From Lachnospiraceae bacterium NK4A144 (GTDB lineage Bacteria > Bacillota > Clostridia > Lachnospirales > Lachnospiraceae), in the NCBI GenBank assembly GCA_000424365.1, contig AUJT01000027.1, positions 1 to 51,061 on the forward strand: a stretch of DNA of 51,061 nt. The letters run 5' to 3'. Both the position numbers and the translations under genes were made by a program. Positions 24,436 to 33,179 of this stretch are shown piece by piece (positions within the stretch are counted from its first letter, which is position 1; every line of letters begins with the position of its first letter). A model generated the notes under the pieces. That model ran no database searches, was not told the DNA's origin, and saw only the letters and a program-made list of their open reading frames with translations.

Positions 24436-25137
24436 ATGTCAGTTGAAGAAATTCGCAAAAGGCTATTCGAATTACAGGACACGAAATACAGAGATTTTCA
24501 GAGTAAATTGATCCCGAACATTGATCCGGAAACAGTGATAGGCGTCAGGACACCGGAACTCAGAAAATTTGCTAAAGAGATTTTGAAAAGCGGAGATCAT
24601 ACAGAGTTTTTAAGTGACCTGCCGCATAAGTATTTTGATGAAAATCAACTGCATGCGTTTTTGATCTCCGGGATGAAAGACTATGAGGAATGTCTGAATG
24701 CTTTGTGCAATTTTTTGCCTTATGTAGACAACTGGGCTACCTGCGACCAGATGTCTCCAAAGGTCTTTAAAAAACACAGACCGGAACTATTGCCGAAGGT
24801 AAAAGAATGGATCGGTTCAACAGAAGTCTATACGATCCGCTTTGCTGTAGGTATGCTCATGGAGCATTTTCTTGATGAGGACTTTTTAGGCGAATATCCG
24901 GAGATGGTATCAAAGCTCAGGTCTGATGAATACTACGTAAATATGATGATCGCATGGTACTTTGCAACTGCACTCGCGAAGCAATATGATGCCGTACTGC
25001 CATACATCGAGCAGCACAAACTGGATGTATGGACTCATAATAAAGCGATACAGAAATCGGTAGAAAGCTATAGGATCACAGAGGAGCAGAAAGAATATCT
25101 AAAGACATTAAAGTTCAAGAATGTGAAAAAAGCGTAA
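24436..25137 (+). CDS. AlkD-like DNA alkylation repair protein
   Basis: A 233-residue HEAT-like repeat protein of the AlkC/AlkD superfamily. AlkD glycosylases remove bulky or charged alkylated bases without flipping them. The family pattern is clear: YRDFQSKLIPNIDPETVIGVRTPELRKFAKEI near 18-50 and YVDNWATCDQMSPKVFKKH near 97-115, with the Trp-Asp pair expected in the DNA-contacting groove. WTHNKAIQKSVESYRIT is at the end. The length fits the family. Some clades are not active glycosylases, so repair activity is an inference. The start has AGGAGG six bases upstream, and the ATAGAGGAGGCG block is duplicated. Confidence 0.88.
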   Translation: MSVEEIRKRLFELQDTKYRDFQSKLIPNIDPETVIGVRTPELRKFAKEILKSGDHTEFLSDLPHKYFDENQLHAFLISGMKDYEECLNALCNFLPYVDNWATCDQMSPKVFKKHRPELLPKVKEWIGSTEVYTIRFAVGMLMEHFLDEDFLGEYPEMVSKLRSDEYYVNMMIAWYFATALAKQYDAVLPYIEQHKLDVWTHNKAIQKSVESYRITEEQKEYLKTLKFKNVKKA

Positions 25138-25611
25138 CAATAATTCATCGAGCGGGCTGTAAGTGAGTGTACAGAACTAAATGATCCAGGCTGAAAAGCA
25201 AAACTGCACAACTGAGATCTGATAAAGCATGCTTAACGGGTAAAACTCACTATGTACACATGAGTAGCTATAAAGTTGTATTGTATTAGTTGCTTTAAAA
25301 ATCATCAAAAGTATAGTTTTGGTGGTAAAAATAGCTAACTCATAAACTTTAAAGGGATGGATTGTTCTCCTATTCGTGCAAAAATATATACAGATGAGAC
25401 AAGTTATTATAAGTATTTCACTAGTCCTGTATTGTAGGGTATCAGCATAAAGGTGAAATCGTAAAATACTTATTCATCAAAAGTTTTTGTAAGGGAGCCT
25501 TTTTTGTCAACGTATGTTCAAACAAAAGGTTTGAACATACGTTGCTACCAAAAAGGACATTCGGCAATTTTTTGTCGGATGTGAATTTTTGTCGAAGTAG
25601 GAGAATTATTT
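25138..25611. promoter_or_regulatory. long leader of the GH43 gene with a perfect hairpin
   Basis: A 470-base non-coding stretch. Its main structure is CAACGTATGTTCAAAC (25508-25523) paired perfectly with GTTTGAACATACGTTG (25529-25544) around a five-base loop, extendable by CCTTTTTT with AAAAAGG. It may be an operator (palindrome centre near 25526) or an RNA hairpin 67 bases before the start codon. The rest is AT-rich with no recognised riboswitch. Confidence 0.55.
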
Positions 25612-28600
25612 ATGGGAAGAAAAGCAAGGTTAGTGGGGACTCGGGCAGCAGCTGTAAGTCTGGCACTCATGCTGGCTGCAGGCAGTGCGCCGATCAATGT
25701 ACTGGCGAAGGAAGTTCGTACAGACAGCGCTGTAAGAGCAGTGCTTGACGAAAGCGAAACTTCGGAGGCAAAGGTTACAGCAGCTGCACGTAAGAAGATA
25801 GCAGTTGAGCTGTTTAATAATGGTGATGTGTCAACAGGTACAACTGAGGGATGGACTATCACAAATACAGAGAGAGGTGACGTTGATGTTGCTTCTGTAA
25901 AGGAACTAGATGCAAAAGGCAGAGAAGACGCATCAGACGACGATAAGTGTATCTGGGTAAAGAACAGAGAGACTTGCGGAGCAGGTGCACAGCAGGATGT
26001 ATCAGGAAAGCTCGAAGTAGGAAAAACTTATATATTTAAGGGAAAGATCATGTATAAGGATGGACCGGCTACAAAGACTTTCCGTCTGGAGATCCAGAAT
26101 GGTCCGAACTATAAGTGGAGAGATAACATCCTTCAGGTAGAAGCCAAGAAGGGTGAATGGACAAGCTTTGAAGGTAAGTACACAATACCTGAGTCCGTAA
26201 ATACAGCAGGTGAGAATTGTGAGTTCAAGTCTGATCAGAACTATATATTCTTTGAGACACCATGGGCAGCAAGTCCGTCAAAAGATAACGATCTGATGGA
26301 TTTCTATGTTGATGATATGTCAATGGCATATGAGACAGGCGATGTTGAACTTGTAGATAACGGTGATGCTGAAAAGGGTACACAGGGCTGGACAACGTAC
26401 GAGCATGAGGCAGGCAAGAATGAAAACCTCAAAATCGTAGAGACTGATGATGCACACAGCGGAAAGAAAGCTCTTAAGGTAGTTAACAGAACTCTTACAA
26501 ACGATGGTTTTGGTCAGAAGTTTGAGAATGAGTTCAAAGAAGGATATACATATAAGTTCAGCGCATGGGTAAAGCAGGATTCTGTTGATTCACAGGATAT
26601 CGCACTTTCTATCAGAAAGGGTACAGGACAGGCATTTAAAACTATCGATACCAAGACAGTCAAGAAAGGCGAGTGGGTAAATCTTTCCGGTGAGTATACA
26701 TTTGTTGAGGATGATGACAGAGATGTTGTAAATGTTTACTTTGAAACACCTTGGAAGAGCGCATCGAGTGCAACAGAGGCTGATCTCGTAGACATCACAG
26801 CTGATGATCTTTCTATCATTGAGCTTTCACAGGATGTAAACGAAGGTAATAAGGATTACAGAGAAAGCAGCCTTAAGGCAGAGCTGGATGTTCCCGATGA
26901 GATCCTTGGTGTTATCAATCAGGAAGCAGAGGCAAAGATCAAGCTCGATAAGCTTGAAAAGAATGGCTACAAGAACCTTAAGCTCACAGTAGCACTTCCT
27001 GAAAAGGTTAGTGTTGATGACGTTGAGTTTAACGAGGATGCAATAAACGGCGATGCTAAGTTTGAAGTTGAAGATGGAAAACTTGTGATCGATGTTGATG
27101 GCGATGATGTTGCATTTGACGCTGAAGATGGTCTCTTTGCAACACTTAAGCTTAAGATGAACGGCTATGTAAGAAAGGATGTTGAGGGCAAGTTTAATCT
27201 CCTTTCTGCTCACGTAGACGGCGGTAAGACTGTTTTCTATGATGTTAAGGATGCAGTAAAGGTCGTAAATCTCAAGTATCTTGATACAGGCGCTATCGCA
27301 AAGAAGCTTGGATGCTCTAACCCGCTTTATACTCAGGAATTCGGTGCTGATCCGTACGCTATCGTTTATAACGACAGAGTATATGTTTACATGACAGCTG
27401 ATGACTATGAGTATGATGCGAATGGAAATCTTAAGGACAATCAGTACGGTTATATCAAGACTCTCAGAGTAATTTCTTCATCAGATATGGTGAACTGGAC
27501 TGACCACGGCACAATGAAGATCGCAGGTCAGGACGGACCGGCTAAGTGGGCAAGCCACTCATGGGCTCCGGCTGTAGCACATAAGGTTATTGACGGCAAG
27601 GATAAGTTCTTCCTTTACTTCGCAAATGACGGAAGCGGAATCGGCGTAGTAGAGAGTGATTCTCCTATTGGACCTTGGAAAGATCCGGTTGGCGGATATC
27701 TCTTAAACAGAAAAGTTCCCGGCTGCGAAGGAGTTGAATGGTGCTTTGACCCTGCAGTACTTGTAGATGATGATGGTTCAGCTTACATCTACTTTGGTGG
27801 TGGAATACCGAACAATGGAGCAAATGGAGAGGCTTACAATCCTCATACTGCAAGAGTTGCAAAGCTCGGCGATGACATGATCAGTATTGATGGAGAAGCT
27901 GTAGAGATCGATGCTCCTGCAATGTTTGAAGACTCAGGTATCTTCAAGTATAAGGGTAAGTACTACTACAACTACTGCACAAACTTCATGAACCACAATA
28001 AGGAAGGTTATCCCGGAAACGGTAACATTGCTTACATGGTAAGTGATAGCCCGATGGGACCTTTCGAGTATGCTGGAGAAATCTTTGACAACCCGGCTAC
28101 ATGGTTCGGCGTTGGCGGAAATAACCACCATGCAACATTTGTATTCAGAGATAAGAGCTACTTCATTTATCATGCACAGACAGTTGCAAAGGAACTTGGT
28201 ACAGCAAAGGGATACCGTTCAACTCATATCGACAGCATGTCTTTTGATGAGGATGGAAAAATCCTTCCTATCAAGGGAACTTACGAAGGAATAAGCCAGC
28301 TCGAGACTCTTGATCCTTATAAGACCATCGAAGCAGAGACTATCGCATGGAATAAGGGTATCAAGGTTGCAGATATTGGCGACAGCAATGCAAACAGAGA
28401 GCTTACATCACTTGATGACGGCGACTGGACAAGCGTTGCAGGTGCTGACTTTGGCAAGGAAGGTGCAAACAAGTTTACAGCAAGAGTTAAGTCTGCAAAG
28501 GGAGGAAAAATAGAAGTACGTCTGGACAGCCCTCAGGGAAGTCTCATTGGAACACTTAAAGTTCCTGCAGGAACAACTGAATATACTGATCTTTCAACAA

Positions 28601-29361
28601 AGATCACAAAGGTTACAGGTGAGAGAAACGTATTCTTCGTATTCAAGGGTGAGGGAGAAGACCTGATGAATGTTGACTCCTACATCTTCGGAGATGGTGA
28701 GATCGAGACACCGGATGATCCTACCCCTGAGACACCGGATAAGCCGACCCCTGAGACACCGGATAAGCCGGCTCCTGTAACACCCGAGGATCCTTCAAAG
28801 GGAGTAAAGCCGGAAGACACAACAAAGCCTGTAAGTGAGCCTGCAGCAAAGGCTTCAGCTGGTAATGGAAAGACATCTACAGCTGACCAGATCGCAGCTC
28901 CTGGTGATACAACTACACTTGCATCTGCTGAGTCAGGTAATGTAACTATTAACTCCGGAGCAAAGAAAGTAGCTCTTAAGGGTGATAAGGGTACATTTAA
29001 GGTAGTCAGCGGAAAGGGTGTAAAGGTTAGCAAGACCGGTAAGATCACATTTAAGAAGGGTGCTTCTGAAGTAGTGATCAACTTCAAGGCTGACGGCAAG
29101 GAAGTTACAAAGAACCTTAAAGTTCAGACTCCTGCTATGGAGAAGAAGGCAGCAGGTAAGGCTGGTGAAGCTGTTGCACTTGAGCTTAAGGGCACAGATA
29201 TCAGCACAGCTGTATGGAGCACAAATAAGTCAAAGGTCGCAAAGATTTCTGTATCTAAGGACGGTAAGCACGTAAGTGTAACCTGCAAGAAGAAGGGTAC
29301 TCTCAAAGTATACGCAGAGATAAACGGCAAGAAGTACACAACAAAGGTTACTCTTAAGTAA
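25612..29361 (+). CDS. secreted multi-modular GH43 glycosidase
   Basis: A 1249-residue extracellular plant-polysaccharide enzyme. Modules in order: signal peptide (1-32); two CBM4/22-like carbohydrate-binding modules (about 63-240 and 245-405, both starting with a N-GD-E/VST-GW pattern); a cohesin- or Ig-like beta domain (420-553); a five-bladed GH43 domain (565-895); a CBM6-like module (903-1027); a Pro/Thr linker (1030-1080); and two small basic Ig-like domains (1105-1172, 1175-1249). Likely catalytic residues are Asp580 (FGADPYAIV), Asp713 (CFDPAVLV) and Glu773 (MFEDSG). The domain order suggests arabinofuranosidase or xylosidase activity. The basic tail may hold it to the cell surface. 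Its start has a weak TAGGAG site. Confidence 0.92.
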   Translation: MGRKARLVGTRAAAVSLALMLAAGSAPINVLAKEVRTDSAVRAVLDESETSEAKVTAAARKKIAVELFNNGDVSTGTTEGWTITNTERGDVDVASVKELDAKGREDASDDDKCIWVKNRETCGAGAQQDVSGKLEVGKTYIFKGKIMYKDGPATKTFRLEIQNGPNYKWRDNILQVEAKKGEWTSFEGKYTIPESVNTAGENCEFKSDQNYIFFETPWAASPSKDNDLMDFYVDDMSMAYETGDVELVDNGDAEKGTQGWTTYEHEAGKNENLKIVETDDAHSGKKALKVVNRTLTNDGFGQKFENEFKEGYTYKFSAWVKQDSVDSQDIALSIRKGTGQAFKTIDTKTVKKGEWVNLSGEYTFVEDDDRDVVNVYFETPWKSASSATEADLVDITADDLSIIELSQDVNEGNKDYRESSLKAELDVPDEILGVINQEAEAKIKLDKLEKNGYKNLKLTVALPEKVSVDDVEFNEDAINGDAKFEVEDGKLVIDVDGDDVAFDAEDGLFATLKLKMNGYVRKDVEGKFNLLSAHVDGGKTVFYDVKDAVKVVNLKYLDTGAIAKKLGCSNPLYTQEFGADPYAIVYNDRVYVYMTADDYEYDANGNLKDNQYGYIKTLRVISSSDMVNWTDHGTMKIAGQDGPAKWASHSWAPAVAHKVIDGKDKFFLYFANDGSGIGVVESDSPIGPWKDPVGGYLLNRKVPGCEGVEWCFDPAVLVDDDGSAYIYFGGGIPNNGANGEAYNPHTARVAKLGDDMISIDGEAVEIDAPAMFEDSGIFKYKGKYYYNYCTNFMNHNKEGYPGNGNIAYMVSDSPMGPFEYAGEIFDNPATWFGVGGNNHHATFVFRDKSYFIYHAQTVAKELGTAKGYRSTHIDSMSFDEDGKILPIKGTYEGISQLETLDPYKTIEAETIAWNKGIKVADIGDSNANRELTSLDDGDWTSVAGADFGKEGANKFTARVKSAKGGKIEVRLDSPQGSLIGTLKVPAGTTEYTDLSTKITKVTGERNVFFVFKGEGEDLMNVDSYIFGDGEIETPDDPTPETPDKPTPETPDKPAPVTPEDPSKGVKPEDTTKPVSEPAAKASAGNGKTSTADQIAAPGDTTTLASAESGNVTINSGAKKVALKGDKGTFKVVSGKGVKVSKTGKITFKKGASEVVINFKADGKEVTKNLKVQTPAMEKKAAGKAGEAVALELKGTDISTAVWSTNKSKVAKISVSKDGKHVSVTCKKKGTLKVYAEINGKKYTTKVTLK

Positions 29362-29401
29362 TCTGTGTAGATAAAAGAACCCCATAAGAATACCAAATCA
29401 G

Positions 29402-29432
29402 CAGAACCCCGCCGGTTTCCGGCGGGGTTCTG
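29402..29432 (+). terminator. terminator-like hairpin after the GH43 gene
   Basis: AGAACCCCGCC and GGCGGGGTTCT form a very strong stem. Only a loose T-rich segment follows (TGTCTCGTGTTTTCG), so it may end transcription or protect the message end. Confidence 0.6.
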
Positions 29433-29520
29433 TCTCGTGTTTTCGTGTAGACGGCGTGTGTGACAGTTTGAGTGATAGTATTTTGACGTTCCACAAAAAA
29501 TTGATTGGAGGTTCAAAAAA

Positions 29521-29622
29521 ATGGTTGGAACCATGAGGGAGAGATTTTTATATAAGGCAGTGGCTCGATTCTTGACATTTATATCTCGAAGGGGAAATAA
29601 TGGATTATATGTTTTAGATTAA
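29521..29622 (+). CDS. possible small basic peptide (33 aa)
   Basis: ATG 29521 follows GGAGG by nine bases and opens a 33-codon frame ending TAA, with a basic, partly hydrophobic product (MVGTMRERFLYKAVARFLTF at the start). It lies between the GH43 terminator and the kinase gene. A leader peptide or chance ORF are both possible. Confidence 0.3.
   Translation: MVGTMRERFLYKAVARFLTFISRRGNNGLYVLD
29572..29601 (+). promoter_or_regulatory. possible promoter of the kinase-regulator operon
   Basis: TTGACA (29572-29577) and AATAAT (29596-29601) are 18 bases apart, about 46 bases before the kinase start. It overlaps the possible small ORF. Confidence 0.4.
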
Positions 29623-29647
29623 GGTGTATTAGGGGGCTTAAAGGTAA

Positions 29648-31306
29648 ATGGGAAAGAATTTTTGGGGAATACGGTCGCGGCTGTTCTTTCCTGTACTGGC
29701 CGTACTATTCGTAGCGGTTACAGTCTTATCTGTTGTAAATTTTAGAGTATCTTCCACGGTTCTTAGGCATCAGATCAATGAGGCCACTTCAAAATCACTC
29801 ACAAATATAAAAGAAAATTTTTATGAGCAGTATATCGATCTAAAAGAAAATCTGGATCGGATATATCTCGAAAAAGAATTTATACAATCGCTGACAGATG
29901 AAAATTCAGAAGAACTTCGAAAAAAATATTCGTCATTAGCAAGGAGTTTTGCTACAGAGAAGATCCCAAAGGATGCACGGGTTGACGCATTTTATATTTA
30001 TACTGCGGATCATTACTGTGTTTCTCATTACAGGAGAGCGGATACGCCAACATACCGTTATCCGTCGGATATTTATGATAATGAAGGATATAACGCAGAC
30101 GTAAATGCAGAAATAGTACGTCAATATGTAGATTCTGACAGGTCGGATTTTTTATTTTCAAGCTACTATAATCCGTATAGGCAAAAAAATGTACTTAGAT
30201 TTGTGTATAAGATATATATTCAGAACAGGGGGAAACTGGTAGGATATCTTGTTTGTGATACGGATGAAAGGATGCTGACTGAGCGGATTAATTCCTATAC
30301 ATATTATGAGGGACAGGTGGTTTGCATCCAGCCGCTGGGAGACAGGATAGCAGTCTATTCCGGTAAGCCGGAAGCGCATCAGCAGAAAATAATAGATTCT
30401 TTATCAAACGATATTAAAGAAGCAGAATTTACGGTAGATACAAAAAAAGTATTAAATCCGGCTGCTGTTCCGAATGAAGTATTTGTAACGTCGCTGTCCA
30501 GATATGGAATAATGCTTTATTCACTTTATCCTGAAAATATGCTAAGGGATACGAGTAGTGAAATGATCATGACGATATTCATGATCACGGGATTTATCCT
30601 TTTGGGAGTCGTGCTGATAATATGGTTTTACTCCAATAAGGTTAGCGGAGAATTTGCCATGATGCAGAAAAATGCAGAATATAAGGCGCTCCAGGCTCAG
30701 ATCAACCCACATTTTTTATATAATACACTTGAGACCATGAGTTCTATAGCGAGGAGACGGAATTGTGCCGAAGTTAGTGACATGTGCCTCGCATTGTCTT
30801 CGATGTTTCGGTATAGCATGGGAGTAAAAGAAGGAATAGTACCGCTACAAAAAGAAGTAGAGCATATTAGAAATTATCTATATGTCATGACAACAAGGAT
30901 GCAGAATGACATAGATATAAGACTTGATATCAGATCAGAACATATGATGAAATACATACCAAAACTAACGCTTCAGCCTGTGGTGGAAAATTCGCTGAAA
31001 CATGGACTGTCAGGAATCCGCGGCGATAAGAGATTGTATATCAGCTCACATGACGCAGGAGAAAGCATCGTGATAGAGATTGAAGACAATGGTAAGGGCA
31101 TGGATGCTGATGAGATAAATAAGTGGCTCAACAAAAATGACAAAGAAGAACAAAAAGAGTCTATAGGTTTACGAAATATTCATAGAAGGCTTCAGCTGGT
31201 ATTTGGCATGCAGTATGGATTAAAGGCTGAGAGCAATGATGAGTATAGTAAGGTGTGTATAGTCATTCCTCAAAATTATGATATAGACAGGAATGATTCG
31301 AGGTGA
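29648..31306 (+). CDS. YesM-type sensor histidine kinase
   Basis: A 552-residue membrane sensor kinase of the LytS/YesM class. One membrane segment is near 12-32, an outside Cache-like sensor domain covers about 35-300, and a second membrane segment is near 306-328. The kinase core has the phospho-accepting His355 in QINPHFLYNTLE, the N-box QPVVENSLKHG (443-453) and the G-box DNGKGM (480-485). A HAMP domain is not obvious, although the family usually has one. The start follows AAAGG closely. The response regulator begins four bases after the stop. In this class the signal is usually an extracellular oligosaccharide, often bound by the neighbouring ABC binding protein. Confidence 0.93.
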   Translation: MGKNFWGIRSRLFFPVLAVLFVAVTVLSVVNFRVSSTVLRHQINEATSKSLTNIKENFYEQYIDLKENLDRIYLEKEFIQSLTDENSEELRKKYSSLARSFATEKIPKDARVDAFYIYTADHYCVSHYRRADTPTYRYPSDIYDNEGYNADVNAEIVRQYVDSDRSDFLFSSYYNPYRQKNVLRFVYKIYIQNRGKLVGYLVCDTDERMLTERINSYTYYEGQVVCIQPLGDRIAVYSGKPEAHQQKIIDSLSNDIKEAEFTVDTKKVLNPAAVPNEVFVTSLSRYGIMLYSLYPENMLRDTSSEMIMTIFMITGFILLGVVLIIWFYSNKVSGEFAMMQKNAEYKALQAQINPHFLYNTLETMSSIARRRNCAEVSDMCLALSSMFRYSMGVKEGIVPLQKEVEHIRNYLYVMTTRMQNDIDIRLDIRSEHMMKYIPKLTLQPVVENSLKHGLSGIRGDKRLYISSHDAGESIVIEIEDNGKGMDADEINKWLNKNDKEEQKESIGLRNIHRRLQLVFGMQYGLKAESNDEYSKVCIVIPQNYDIDRNDSR

Positions 31307-31309
31307 AAA

Positions 31310-32968
31310 ATGTCTAATATAAGAGATGCTGCCATTTCTAAAACCGGTGATGATGAGAGAAAAGAAATATACAGGCTTCTCATAGCAGATGATGAATACT
31401 GGGTACGGGATGAACTATCGGATATGCTGGAATGGGAAAGATACGGGATTTCTTTTTTGGCTCCTGCGGAGGATGGTGAGAAGGCATGGGAAACAGTCGA
31501 AAAAGAAAAACCGGACATACTAATAACCGATGTTAATATGCCGTTTATAAATGGTGTTGAGCTGGTCAAAAAAGTGAAAGTCCGTTATCCCGATATAGTT
31601 GTGATAATGCTCAGCGGTTACAACGACTTTGAGTATGTGAAGGAAAGCCTGCTGGCAGGCGCAATGGATTACATCATGAAGCCTATATCAAAAATGCAGA
31701 TGATACAGGTTTTAACAAAAGCGTTAGATCATATCAATGAACAGATATCTATAAAACAAAATCGCGAAGTAGAGAGGAGTCAGTTCCTTAGGGCTTCGTC
31801 ATCGTTAAATGATAGGGAATACAGCGCACTTATAACTAACGAAAAAAGACACAGAAATGATAATCTTTTCAGCCCCTCAGCTGCTATCGGAATGAAGATC
31901 CCGGATGGCGGTTTTGCAACGATGTTGATAAAGATACATGGTCTGTCGGCGTTTGCAGAACTTTTTCAATATGATATGAGTTTGCTGTCGTATACGATAA
32001 AGCAGCGTATAGAAGAGGTTAAGGAACTTAACACGCTTATCGTATATAACAATATATACAGTACGTCAGAGTTTGTACTGCTTGTTAATGAAAAAAGAGA
32101 CGTACTTAAAGAGAAAGCATATTACCTTTTGCTGGCACTTAAAGAATTTACCGGTAAGGTGATTTCAATCGGCATAAGTGATGTGGCATTTAGTGAATCA
32201 GATCTGTATTCTTCATATAAAGAAGCAAAAAATGCACTGCTCATGCGTGAATTTTCAGATGGAAGTGTTGTGAATGCCTCCTGGGATGTAATTCCTTTGA
32301 TGGAAAAAGAGGAGGACATTTCAGCAGAAACAAAGAGTGAACTGGAAAGCATAATTAATAAAAAACCGGAAGAGTTAAGGGAGTATCTTTTTGAAAAACT
32401 TGGATTAAAACATATAAGAGACCAGAAGTGGACAATTTACAGAGTACAAGAATTTGTTCGATATGTGGCATTGACTCTTATGATGAAACGGGGAAAAAGC
32501 GGAATTGATCCGGAACCGGAAGACATCGTAAATGCTCTGATTCATGCTGCTGAAAACATGGAATATGATGAACTGATGTCAGAACTGGAAGTCATAATTG
32601 AGAATTGCGGAGGAGAAGTGCTGGCTGAACCTGCAGAAGGGAGCGGAAAAAAGACCGTTCAGGAAATTGCAGGATATATTAAGGAACATTTTTTTGAAGA
32701 TCTGTCCCTCAGCAGTCTTTCCGAGATGTATCACATGGAAAGTACATATCTGTCGAGGTTATATCGCAGAGAAACAGGTATGACAATAATGAACAGCATT
32801 GCTTTTCATAGGATTACACGGGCAAAGGAACTAATGAAAGAAAAAAATGCGTCTTTAACGGATATCGCATTTAGAGTCGGATACGATGATTATAACTATT
32901 TTAACCGTGTTTTCAGAAAATTTGAGGGATGCTCTCCGAGAGATTATAAGGACAAGCAAATAGTTTGA
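31310..32968 (+). CDS. YesN-type response regulator with AraC HTH
   Basis: A 552-residue DNA-binding response regulator. Residues 21-140 are a receiver domain with Asp27-Asp28, phospho-acceptor Asp74 (ILITDVNMPFINGV), Ser102 and Lys124. A long middle region contains a GGDEF-like degenerate segment typical of YesN proteins. Residues 452-549 form an AraC double HTH (LSLSSLSEMYHMESTYLSRLYRRETG and LTDIAFRVGYDDYNYFNRVFRK). The ribosome site is the GAGGTG that spans the kinase stop. It is expected to activate the ABC importer and glycosidase genes downstream in response to the kinase. Confidence 0.94.
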   Translation: MSNIRDAAISKTGDDERKEIYRLLIADDEYWVRDELSDMLEWERYGISFLAPAEDGEKAWETVEKEKPDILITDVNMPFINGVELVKKVKVRYPDIVVIMLSGYNDFEYVKESLLAGAMDYIMKPISKMQMIQVLTKALDHINEQISIKQNREVERSQFLRASSSLNDREYSALITNEKRHRNDNLFSPSAAIGMKIPDGGFATMLIKIHGLSAFAELFQYDMSLLSYTIKQRIEEVKELNTLIVYNNIYSTSEFVLLVNEKRDVLKEKAYYLLLALKEFTGKVISIGISDVAFSESDLYSSYKEAKNALLMREFSDGSVVNASWDVIPLMEKEEDISAETKSELESIINKKPEELREYLFEKLGLKHIRDQKWTIYRVQEFVRYVALTLMMKRGKSGIDPEPEDIVNALIHAAENMEYDELMSELEVIIENCGGEVLAEPAEGSGKKTVQEIAGYIKEHFFEDLSLSSLSEMYHMESTYLSRLYRRETGMTIMNSIAFHRITRAKELMKEKNASLTDIAFRVGYDDYNYFNRVFRKFEGCSPRDYKDKQIV

Positions 32969-32974
32969 AGGCAG

Positions 32975-33009
32975 GACCGTGCATAAAGTTGGATGCGCGG
33001 TCTTTTTTT
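32975..33009 (+). terminator. intrinsic terminator after the response regulator
   Basis: GACCGTGCAT and ATGCGCGGTC pair with one wobble, followed by seven T. It separates the regulator pair from the importer genes. Confidence 0.9.
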
Positions 33010-33179
33010 GCGGAGCACTTAGCGAGGTATTGTCGAGCCTAGCGTAACTTGTACGTATAAATTTACTTGGACAAAATTGAACACAAGTCAAAATTTTATA
33101 GGTTGAGAAGTTAAAAACAAGCCTAATGATCAGTGTCTGAATTTCGATACAATAACGTCAACAAGAAAGGGAGGTACAT
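33010..33179. promoter_or_regulatory. importer operon upstream region
   Basis: A 170-base AT-rich gap that should carry the regulated promoter of the binding protein. No clean -35/-10 pair stands out, which fits an activator-dependent promoter. GGGAGG lies just before the start codon at 33180. Confidence 0.4.

Noticed and set aside
28680-29099. Minus-strand frame opposite the GH43 linker (Val/Ser/Gly-rich)
   Set aside because: Its low complexity comes from the complement of the Pro/Thr linker; no sign of an independent gene.
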